NCBI RefSeq assembly: GCF_039908635.1
Contig: NZ_CP150918.1
Coordinates: 4,108,001 to 4,172,000, forward strand
Length of the DNA stretch: 64,000 nucleotides
DNA from: Pseudomonas purpurea
GTDB taxonomy: Bacteria > Pseudomonadota > Gammaproteobacteria > Pseudomonadales > Pseudomonadaceae
Reading direction: 5' to 3'
A model generated the notes under the pieces. The model searched no databases, was not told the origin of the DNA, and saw nothing but the letters and a program-made list of their open reading frames with translations. Positions 7,317 through 13,989 of the stretch are shown one piece after another. Each line of letters begins with the position of its first letter. The first letter of the stretch is position 1. A program made the position numbers and the translations under genes.

Positions 7317-9437
7317 ATGCGTTATCAATTGCCCCCGCGTCGAATCAGCATGAAGCATTTGTTCCCCAGCACCGCACTCGCTCTATTTATTGGCCTCGGC
7401 ACCTTGTCGCTGCCGAGTCATTCGTTCGCAGCCAATAGCTGGGACAAGCTTCAGCCTGATCGTGACGAGGTGATTGCCAGCCTTAACGTCGTCGAATTGC
7501 TCAAGCGCCACCACTACAGCAAACCACCGCTGGATGATGCCCGCTCGGTGATCATCTACGACAGCTACCTGAAACTGCTGGACCCTTCGCGCAGCTACTT
7601 CATGGCCAGCGACATTGCCGAATTCGACAAATGGAAAACCCAATTTGACGACTTCCTCAAGAGCGGCGACCTGAACGCAGGCTTCATCATCTACAAACGC
7701 TACCTGGACCGCGTCAAGGCGCGTCTGGAGTTCGCCCTGGTCGAACTGAACAAGGGCGTCGACAAAATCGACTTCAACACCAAGGAAACCTTGCTGATCG
7801 ATCGCAAGGACGCTCCGTGGCTCAAAACCAACGCAGAGCTGGACGACCTGTGGCGCAAACGCGTCAAGGACGAAGTCCTGCGCATGAAGATCGCCGGCAA
7901 AGAGCCCAAACAGATTCAGGAAACGCTGACCAAGCGCTACAAGAATCAGCTCGCGCGCCTGGATCAGACCCGTGCCGAAGACATCTTCCAGGCGTACATC
8001 AACACCTTCGCCATGTCCTACGATCCGCACACCAATTATCTGTCGCCAGATAACGCGGAAAACTTCGACATCAACATGAGCCTGTCGCTGGAAGGCATCG
8101 GCGCCGTGTTGCAGAGCGATAACGACCAGGTGAAAGTCGTGCGCCTGGTGCCGGCAGGCCCGGCGGACAAGACCAAGCAAGTGGCTCCGGCCGACAAGAT
8201 TATCGGCGTGGCCCAGGCCGACAAGGAAATGGTCGACGTGGTCGGCTGGCGCCTGGACGAAGTGGTCAAGCTGATCCGTGGGCCGAAAGGCACCGTGGTG
8301 CGCCTGGAAGTCATCCCGGCCAGCAATGCACCGAACGACCAGACCAGCAAAATCGTCTCCATCACCCGCGAAGCCGTGAAGCTTGAAGATCAGGCGGTGA
8401 AGAAGTCGATCCTCAACCTGAAACAGGAAGGCAAGGACTACAAGCTCGGGGTGATCGAGATCCCGGCCTTCTACCTCGACTTCAAGGCGTTCCGTGCAGG
8501 TGATCCGGATTACAAGAGCACCACCCGCGACGTCAAGAAACTGCTGACCGAACTGCAAAAAGACAAAGTCGACGGCGTGGTCATCGACCTGCGCAACAAC
8601 GGCGGCGGCTCCTTGCAGGAAGCCACCGAACTGACCAGCCTGTTCATCGACAAAGGTCCGACCGTGCTGGTGCGCAATGCCGACGGCCGGGTCGATGTGC
8701 TCGAAGACGAAAGCCCGGGCGCGTTCTACAAGGGCCCGATGGTGCTGCTGGTCAACCGCTTGTCCGCCTCGGCTTCGGAGATCTTTGCCGGCGCCATGCA
8801 GGACTACCACCGCGCCTTGATCATCGGTGGCCAAACCTTCGGCAAAGGCACCGTGCAGACCATCCAGCCGTTGAACCATGGCGAGCTGAAACTGACCCTG
8901 GCCAAGTTCTACCGGGTTTCCGGGCAGAGCACCCAGCATCAGGGCGTGCTGCCAGACATCGACTACCCGTCGATCATCGACACCAAGGAAATCGGCGAAA
9001 GCGCCCTGCCTGAAGCCATGCCGTGGGACACCATCCGTCCTGCGATCAAGCCGGCCATCGACCCGTTCAAGCCATACATTGCACAGCTCAAAGCCGAACA
9101 TGACGCTCGCAGCGCCAAGGATGCAGAGTTTGTGTTCATCCGCGACAAACTGGCACTGGCCCAGAAGCTGATGGCGGAAAAAACCGTCAGCCTCAACGAA
9201 GCCGAGCGCCGTGCGCAACACGCCGACATCGAAGCCAAGCAACTGGCGATGGAAAACATCCGCCGCAAGGCCAAGGGCGAAGAACCGCTCAAGGAACTGA
9301 AGAAAGAAGACGAAGACGCTATCGCCGCCGAGCCGGACAAAACCAAGCCAGAAGACGATGCCTACCTGAGCGAGACCGGGCGGATTCTGCTGGACTACTT
9401 GAAATTGAACAGCGCGGTCGCCAGCAACAAGAAGTGA
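7317..9437 (+). CDS. prc: Carboxy-terminal processing (tail-specific) periplasmic protease
   Basis: A 706-residue S41 protease that trims or degrades periplasmic proteins from their C-termini. It has an N-terminal export signal, a Tsp N-terminal domain, a PDZ domain (about 240-330), a catalytic core with Ser in SASASEIFAG (about residue 485) and Lys in GQTFGKGTVQ (about 509), and a Lys/Glu-rich DUF3340-type tail. An alternative ATG at 7350 gives a more standard signal peptide; the upstream start is kept tentatively. In Pseudomonas this protease (AlgO/Prc) is known to degrade MucA, linking it to envelope stress. The next gene is the EAL-GGDEF protein, as I recall in other pseudomonads. Confidence 0.93.
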   Translation: MRYQLPPRRISMKHLFPSTALALFIGLGTLSLPSHSFAANSWDKLQPDRDEVIASLNVVELLKRHHYSKPPLDDARSVIIYDSYLKLLDPSRSYFMASDIAEFDKWKTQFDDFLKSGDLNAGFIIYKRYLDRVKARLEFALVELNKGVDKIDFNTKETLLIDRKDAPWLKTNAELDDLWRKRVKDEVLRMKIAGKEPKQIQETLTKRYKNQLARLDQTRAEDIFQAYINTFAMSYDPHTNYLSPDNAENFDINMSLSLEGIGAVLQSDNDQVKVVRLVPAGPADKTKQVAPADKIIGVAQADKEMVDVVGWRLDEVVKLIRGPKGTVVRLEVIPASNAPNDQTSKIVSITREAVKLEDQAVKKSILNLKQEGKDYKLGVIEIPAFYLDFKAFRAGDPDYKSTTRDVKKLLTELQKDKVDGVVIDLRNNGGGSLQEATELTSLFIDKGPTVLVRNADGRVDVLEDESPGAFYKGPMVLLVNRLSASASEIFAGAMQDYHRALIIGGQTFGKGTVQTIQPLNHGELKLTLAKFYRVSGQSTQHQGVLPDIDYPSIIDTKEIGESALPEAMPWDTIRPAIKPAIDPFKPYIAQLKAEHDARSAKDAEFVFIRDKLALAQKLMAEKTVSLNEAERRAQHADIEAKQLAMENIRRKAKGEEPLKELKKEDEDAIAAEPDKTKPEDDAYLSETGRILLDYLKLNSAVASNKK

Positions 9438-9451
9438 TGGCAATTTAATGC

Positions 9452-9471
9452 TGACGCTCCCCGGAGCGTCA
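9452..9471 (+). terminator. Hairpin just after prc
   Basis: TGACGCTCCCCGGAGCGTCA is a perfect inverted repeat 14 bases after the prc stop codon. It has no T-run, so it is more likely a 3'-end stabiliser or part of a double terminator with the hairpin at 9502. Confidence 0.5.
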
Positions 9472-9501
9472 TCAAACAGTCATCATTCTGTCGTGAAATA
9501 C

Positions 9502-9537
9502 AGGACCGGACACCTCAGGTGCCCGGTCCTTTTTTTA
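9502..9537 (+). terminator. Rho-independent terminator after prc
   Basis: A long stem, AGGACCGG...CCGGTCCT, followed by seven T residues. It separates prc from the downstream EAL-GGDEF gene, whose start lies 16 bases further on, so that gene is probably transcribed partly by read-through or from a promoter within this segment. Confidence 0.85.
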
Positions 9538-9552
9538 TCGACAGAGATCGCC

Positions 9553-11343
9553 ATGACCATGACCGAACAGCTGAGTGCCTTGAGTTCAATACTGGCTCAA
9601 AGCGGTTTGCACAGCCTGTTCCAGCCGATCGTCTCACTGTCCGAACGCCGCATCCTTGGCTACGAAGCCCTCAGCCGCGGCCCCTCCAACAGCCCGTTGC
9701 ACTCGCCCATCGCACTGTTCGCCGTCGCCCGTCAGGCGGGCCGTCTCAGCGAACTGGAAATGGCCTGTCGCCACAGCGCCTGCCGGCGTTTCAGCGAACA
9801 ACAGCTACCGGGCAAACTGTTTCTCAACGTCTCCCCCGAATCCCTGCTCGAAGCCAGCCACCAACCGGGCCGGACCCTGCAAATGCTCCAGGACTTTGGC
9901 ATCCCGCCGAGCCAGGTGGTGATCGAACTCACCGAACAAACGCCGACCGACGACTTTCAGTTGCTGCAAAACGCCCTGCATCACTATCGCGCCATGGGCT
10001 TTTCCATTGCGCTGGATGACTTGGGCGCCGGATATTCCAGCTTGCGGCTGTGGTCCGAGTTGCGGCCCGACTATGTGAAGATCGACCGGCACTTCATCGA
10101 CGGCATCCACCAGGACGCCCTCAAGCGTGAGTTCGTCGGCTCGATCCTGCAAATCGCCAAAGCCTCGCGGGCCCAGGTAATCGCCGAAGGCATTGAACAG
10201 CCGGAGGAACTGGCAGTGCTCACCGAGATGGGCGTCGATCTGATTCAGGGTTACCTGCTCTGCCGCCCCCAGGAACACCCGCCTCGCGATGCCCGCGCCA
10301 TGATGCCCAAGCATGACAACAGCGCCGTGACCCTGAACGATGAAAGCAGCGACCTCAGCGCCCTGCTCAACGAGCAACCGGCAGTCAATCGCGACACCCC
10401 CACGGCCACAGTGCTGGAAGCGTTCCGCTCGCAGGCCAACCTGAACTCGCTGGCAGTGCTGGATGGGCAAGGTCAGCCGTGCGGTATCGTCCACCGGCAT
10501 TCATTGTCGGATGCGTTGCTCAAGCCGTTCGCGACCGACCTGTTTGCCCGCAAACCGATCAGCCGTTTGATGAACGACGACTTCCTCGCCGTCGAACTCA
10601 GCCAATCGCTGCAACAGGTCAGCCGTCTCATCACCAGCCGCGCCCGTCAGCGTATCGAGGAAGACTTCATCATCACCCTCAACGGCGGCTACCTGGGGCT
10701 GGGTCGGGTGATCGATGTGCTCAAGCTGATTACCGAGCTGAAAATCCAGCAGGCCCGCTACGCCAACCCGCTGACCTTGCTGCCCGGTAACGTGCCGATC
10801 CAGCAATGCCTGACGCGACTGCTGCAACAGGGCCGCGAGTCGGTGATTTGCTACGTCGACATCGACAGTTTCAAACCCTTCAACGACATCTACGGCTACG
10901 GCCGTGGAGACGAAGTCCTGCTGTGTCTGGCGCAATGCCTGAATGACCGCGTCGACCCCAGCCGCGACTTTGTCGGACATATCGGCGGCGACGACTTTCT
11001 GCTGGTGCTCGGCCCGGACGACTGGCGCAAGCGCCTCAACCAGTTGCTTGACGACTTCCACAGCCAATGCCGACGCTTCTACCGCAGCGAACACCTGGAA
11101 GCCGGTTGCTTCATCGCGCCCAACCGTCAGGGCGTGCGTCAGGAATTCCCGCTGTTGTCGCTGTCGATTGGCGTCGTTCACCTGCACCCGCAGGCCTGCG
11201 GTCAACTCGACTCCAGCCAACTGGCGGAACTGGCGTCACAGGCCAAACACCACGCCAAGAATGTGCCGGGGTACAGCGTTCATGTGATTGATAGCCGGGC
11301 ATTGCCGGTGGCACCCGAAGCCCTGCTGAACGGGCACCGCTGA
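9553..11343 (+). CDS. EAL-CBS-GGDEF protein (c-di-GMP phosphodiesterase / diguanylate cyclase)
   Basis: A 596-residue cytoplasmic protein. The EAL domain comes first (about 15-260) and keeps its catalytic set: YEAL (37-40), LNVSPES, VIELTEQ, DDLGAGYSS, VKIDRHFI, AEGIEQ and QGYLLCRP. A CBS-like region follows (about 290-400), then a GGDEF domain with GGDDF at 478-482 in place of GG(D/E)EF. The phosphodiesterase looks competent; cyclase activity is less certain because the fourth motif position is Asp. The start at 9553 follows the terminator; an alternative ATG lies at 9559. The same arrangement beside prc is found in P. aeruginosa (PA3258, from memory). Confidence 0.9.
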   Translation: MTMTEQLSALSSILAQSGLHSLFQPIVSLSERRILGYEALSRGPSNSPLHSPIALFAVARQAGRLSELEMACRHSACRRFSEQQLPGKLFLNVSPESLLEASHQPGRTLQMLQDFGIPPSQVVIELTEQTPTDDFQLLQNALHHYRAMGFSIALDDLGAGYSSLRLWSELRPDYVKIDRHFIDGIHQDALKREFVGSILQIAKASRAQVIAEGIEQPEELAVLTEMGVDLIQGYLLCRPQEHPPRDARAMMPKHDNSAVTLNDESSDLSALLNEQPAVNRDTPTATVLEAFRSQANLNSLAVLDGQGQPCGIVHRHSLSDALLKPFATDLFARKPISRLMNDDFLAVELSQSLQQVSRLITSRARQRIEEDFIITLNGGYLGLGRVIDVLKLITELKIQQARYANPLTLLPGNVPIQQCLTRLLQQGRESVICYVDIDSFKPFNDIYGYGRGDEVLLCLAQCLNDRVDPSRDFVGHIGGDDFLLVLGPDDWRKRLNQLLDDFHSQCRRFYRSEHLEAGCFIAPNRQGVRQEFPLLSLSIGVVHLHPQACGQLDSSQLAELASQAKHHAKNVPGYSVHVIDSRALPVAPEALLNGHR

Positions 11344-11346
11344 AGA

Positions 11347-11802
11347 TTACTGCGCCGCCGACTCTGCCTTCGCCAGCAGGCTTTTCAGCTCGGGCTCTAC
11401 GCGTTCAACGGGCAGACTGTTGATGACATCCTTGATGCTGGAAACATACAGGCGCTCTATCGGAATCTCGGCCCAGTCCAGTTCGTAAATGCACATGATC
11501 CGGACATCGGTGTACACGGACTTCAACAACATCAACTTGAGAATGTCGAGGGCCGCTGCTGACCGGTCCTCTCCCAAAGAGACGGCGCAGCGCTGCTGCC
11601 AGTACTCGGGTTTTGTCAGGACCGTTGCTTCCAGGCGCGACCATTGAACCGGCGTAAAGTCGCAAAGCACGGTGATTGCCACCAACTCGGTGGTATAGGC
11701 GCTCCAGTGGGTTTCCTCCGAATCGCCAATCCAGGTGTTCAGTTTTTCGTAGCGTTCATCAGGTTCGTAGGGCGGCAGGGTAGGGGCTTTATCGGCACAC
11801 AT
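11347..11802 (-). CDS. Hypothetical protein, possible orphan immunity protein
   Basis: A 151-residue soluble protein with no signal peptide and no family I can name. It is rich in acidic residues and largely helical in appearance (ALDILKLMLLKSVYTDVRIM), with a conserved-looking NTWIGDSEETHWSAYT stretch. It is the last of several small minus-strand genes downstream of the Rhs toxin gene. That position, size and acidity fit a spare immunity gene from an earlier toxin tip, but this is inference from context only. The ribosome site (AGAGACG) is weak. Confidence 0.6.
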   Translation of the reverse strand: MCADKAPTLPPYEPDERYEKLNTWIGDSEETHWSAYTTELVAITVLCDFTPVQWSRLEATVLTKPEYWQQRCAVSLGEDRSAAALDILKLMLLKSVYTDVRIMCIYELDWAEIPIERLYVSSIKDVINSLPVERVEPELKSLLAKAESAAQ

Positions 11803-11844
11803 AAAAATGAACGTCTCTGGCCAGCAAGGTATTTGCGCTCTGCG

Positions 11845-12228
11845 TCACACGCCCATCGGGCAAACGGAGAGCGCCTGCGTTCTTAACGAAACAAACACCG
11901 GCATCGCTGCCACTTCACCTGCCACCTCGGCAAACACCAGCGAACCGCCCAGATCCAGGGCGGCAATGCCGTCTGCTTCAATGCAAACCAGGCGAGCGGT
12001 GATGCAAACCGCCCCTTCAAGCACATCGATACAGGGGACGTTACTGCGGGCGGGCTCGATGTTGTGCCCCCAGACGAATGGTTCGTCCAAGGTGAGTTCA
12101 ACCTCATAGTTCCGGCCCCGGTCAGGAGCGCTCCCGTCCCAGAAGGCTGCGGCGCTACCGAATGGCGAGGAAAAACTCACGTTGGTGGCTTTGCCTGAGA
12201 CGAATACATCAATCACTTCAATGAACAT
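11845..12228 (-). CDS. Hypothetical protein, possible orphan immunity protein
   Basis: A 127-residue, mostly beta-rich protein of unknown function (segments such as FIEVIDVFVSGKA and NYEVELTLDEPFVWG). No signal peptide, membrane segment or recognised motif. It sits among small minus-strand genes downstream of the Rhs module, 39 bases after the stop of the DUF6896-like gene and 42 bases before the next gene. The context suggests an immunity or accessory role, but nothing in the protein proves it. The C-terminal end (SLRTQALSVCPMGV) looks unstructured. Confidence 0.5.
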   Translation of the reverse strand: MFIEVIDVFVSGKATNVSFSSPFGSAAAFWDGSAPDRGRNYEVELTLDEPFVWGHNIEPARSNVPCIDVLEGAVCITARLVCIEADGIAALDLGGSLVFAEVAGEVAAMPVFVSLRTQALSVCPMGV

Positions 12229-12267
12229 ATCGCTGACTCATCCCTGTTTAACCCACTTCCAAGACAA

Positions 12268-12678
12268 TTACCGAGCCTTCAAAAAATACAAACTGCAATA
12301 GGGATCCGACAACCTTTCCACCTTCCCGGATGCCAGGTACTGGGCAAGCTCGACGTCCAGCACGTTCTGATCAACATATTGTGGATAGTCGAGCGGACGT
12401 TCACAGGCATAGAGGTACAACCTCCATGCATCAAAACCGTCTGTTCGGCCATCCGGGCCGTAATCAAAATCGATGCACACATCCGGCAGATAAACTGCAC
12501 AGCCCACGCCATGAAGCTCATACGTGATGTCACCCACCACGGTTCCACAGCGCTCTATCGCCCCGCCGCGCCATAAACCCAGAATGCAGCGCTCACCGAA
12601 CGCTTGCTCCAGCAGGGACACAGCCTCTTCCACCTTTGCCAGGAAGTCTGAGATCAACGGGTCCAACGATTCATTCAT
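12268..12678 (-). CDS. DUF6896-like small protein, candidate immunity protein
   Basis: A 136-residue cytoplasmic protein. The segment YELHGVGCAVYLPD, followed by IDFDYGPDGRTDGFD and WRLYLYA, resembles from memory the HGxG / D(F/Y)GxDGRxDGFDxWRL pattern of DUF6896, a family often found beside polymorphic toxins. The start at 12678 is preferred over in-frame ATGs at 12708 and 12687, because GAGGG is better spaced for it. It lies just left of a MITE-like inverted repeat, in the run of small genes trailing the Rhs locus, and is a candidate orphan immunity gene. Confidence 0.65.
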   Translation of the reverse strand: MNESLDPLISDFLAKVEEAVSLLEQAFGERCILGLWRGGAIERCGTVVGDITYELHGVGCAVYLPDVCIDFDYGPDGRTDGFDAWRLYLYACERPLDYPQYVDQNVLDVELAQYLASGKVERLSDPYCSLYFLKAR

Positions 12679-12710
12679 TACGTCCATTTCCCTCAAAACA
12701 CCTTCCATCC

Positions 12711-12831
12711 GATCGTTCCCGCGCTCCCGGGGCGGAATGCCTCAAGTGACGCGCCGCGTCCCCTCACTCGGGGATAACGCAGAGCGTCTGCCAACGACAT
12801 TCCTACACGGACCGTTGGCGCGGGAACGATC
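12711..12831. repeat. MITE-like element with 14-bp terminal inverted repeats
   Basis: GATCGTTCCCGCGC at 12711-12724 and its exact inverse GCGCGGGAACGATC at 12818-12831 bound a 121-base segment with further GC-rich internal repeats (ACGCAGAGCGTC). It resembles, from memory, the dispersed GATCGTTCCCACGC repeat of Pseudomonas genomes, here degenerate in the middle. No coding potential. Confidence 0.7.
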
Positions 12832-12834
12832 CGG

Positions 12835-13158
12835 TTATGCAGATGCCTGCGCCTGCAATCGTCGCCCGATCACATCCAGCAGGTCACAACCATCGCGCAG
12901 CGGGATGGCACACAGCAAGGCGAAATCATTCAGGATGACCGAATCAGAGCTGATCTCCCCGCGCATGGCCAGGTTTTCCAGCACCTGCGTGACCGCGCGA
13001 ATACGATAGCCGGCCGCATCATGCAGCACATCGAGCGGTGCGTGGGTATCGACGAACAAGGTCGGCATGTCGGAACAGTTGCTGGTGAGGGCCATGTAAC
13101 GGTTGGAAGGATGGGAAGTCGGGGGAACGTACGGTGGATCTGGGGTGAGTGGTTTCAT
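12835..13158 (-). CDS. Small Pseudomonas protein of DUF3077/DUF6124-like type
   Basis: A 107-residue protein of unknown function. It begins MKPLTPDPP, as many small Pseudomonas proteins of this group do (recalled, not searched), and continues with a helical region (APLDVLHDAAGYRIRAVTQV) and a C-terminal helix DLLDVIGRRLQ. No signal peptide or membrane segment. The start at 13158 is set by AGGAAG seven bases upstream. The reading frame stays open upstream to 13359, through the structured leader, so a longer product cannot be excluded. Its expression is probably controlled by the alternately pairing leader at 13159-13360. Confidence 0.65.
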   Translation of the reverse strand: MKPLTPDPPYVPPTSHPSNRYMALTSNCSDMPTLFVDTHAPLDVLHDAAGYRIRAVTQVLENLAMRGEISSDSVILNDFALLCAIPLRDGCDLLDVIGRRLQAQASA

Positions 13159-13360
13159 GATCTGGCTTCCTAACGTATGGATTGAAGCCGTCAGAAATCG
13201 CTTCCACGCGATAGGTGGCGGCTGTACGCGGATGTGGAAGACCGGGACGTTAGGCACCCGGCGCACTCGAAAGTGCCCCGCGCACAGCCACCATAAAACA
13301 CAGACAAAAAACGCCGAACTGGTGCTGTTTTGTGCGCCTAACAATAGAAGGGCTTCCACA
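13159..13360 (-). promoter_or_regulatory. Structured 5' leader with two mutually exclusive nested helices
   Basis: Reading the minus strand 5'-3', complementary boxes alternate: GTGGAAG (13359-13353), GTTAGGC (13342-13336), GCCTAACGT (13255-13247), CTTCCAC (13240-13234), GTGGAAG (13207-13201), ACGTTAGG (13176-13169), then the ATG at 13158. The middle pair can fold back on the first pair as one nested stem, or forward on the last pair as another. The last box contains the AGG of the ribosome site. A hairpin with a UUCG loop (GCACTTTCGAGTGC) lies inside the first stem. This is the layout of an attenuator or riboswitch; the trigger is unknown. Confidence 0.6.
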
Positions 13361-13572
13361 CCCTGTCACTGAATTTGCAGTGACCACCAAAGACTATCGA
13401 CGAAGCCCATCTCGCACCAGTTCACGCACGCCGCCGCAATGCGAGAGAAATCTCCGACAACCTTGCCCAGAAATTTCGTTGCCTGCACCACCGCCATCGC
13501 GGGCAAGCCTCGCTCCTACAGATCCCCCTCATCCCGTAGGAGCGCGCAGCGCTCGCAACATCCAGCACTCTG
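13361..13572. other. Intergenic segment with degenerate REP-like palindromes
   Basis: The segment between the immunity gene and the structured leader. TCGCGGGCAAGCCTCGCTCC at about 13497-13516 and GTAGGAGCGCGCAGCGCTC at about 13536-13554 are degenerate REP-like palindromes facing each other. No gene was seen. A promoter for the minus-strand leader should lie near 13360-13420. Confidence 0.5.
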
Positions 13573-13989
13573 CTACCAAGTGGATTGATCTTCAAGGCTG
13601 GCTTTGTGAAGGTCGTCTTTCCACTCCACCTGTGCCAATGTGTAGATGTCCTGAAAAAAACCCCGAGGGCTATCCAATTCGTACCACTCGCCACGAGGCC
13701 AACTAGCAGTAAACTCCTCATCAATGTCGAATAAATTTTCGAATTCATAACTCTGATCATTCAACTTATTCGCCAGGCACTCCACCAATAGATACTTATG
13801 CCGATAGGACAAGTAACTCAAATCCAAGCTATATTTTTTTATCAACTCCACTCTATCGCCAGGATCATTTGGATCATACACCTCAAGCTCCGCCCCCAGT
13901 GTTTCCTCACGATCATAAACATCAAAGACACCGACAAACCACATTAGATCAGGCTGAAAACTCTCATTCAAAAAAGGATCCTTAAGCAT
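13573..13989 (-). CDS. Cognate immunity protein of the Rhs toxin (inferred)
   Basis: A 138-residue acidic cytoplasmic protein (for example NLFDIDEEFTASW and PNDPGDRVELIKKYSLD) with no recognised family. Its ATG shares its first base with the Rhs stop codon (TAATG), the tight coupling expected of a toxin-immunity pair. It shares the AT-rich composition of the toxin tip, unlike the GC-rich Rhs core. The immunity role follows from position and size; the protein itself shows no diagnostic motif. Confidence 0.75.
   Translation of the reverse strand: MLKDPFLNESFQPDLMWFVGVFDVYDREETLGAELEVYDPNDPGDRVELIKKYSLDLSYLSYRHKYLLVECLANKLNDQSYEFENLFDIDEEFTASWPRGEWYELDSPRGFFQDIYTLAQVEWKDDLHKASLEDQSTW

Noticed and set aside
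7383..9443. A 686-codon open frame antisense to the tail-specific protease gene.
   Set aside because: The sense strand encodes an intact, well-known protease; antisense frames are often open in high-GC DNA. The antisense product has no recognisable domain and no ribosome site.
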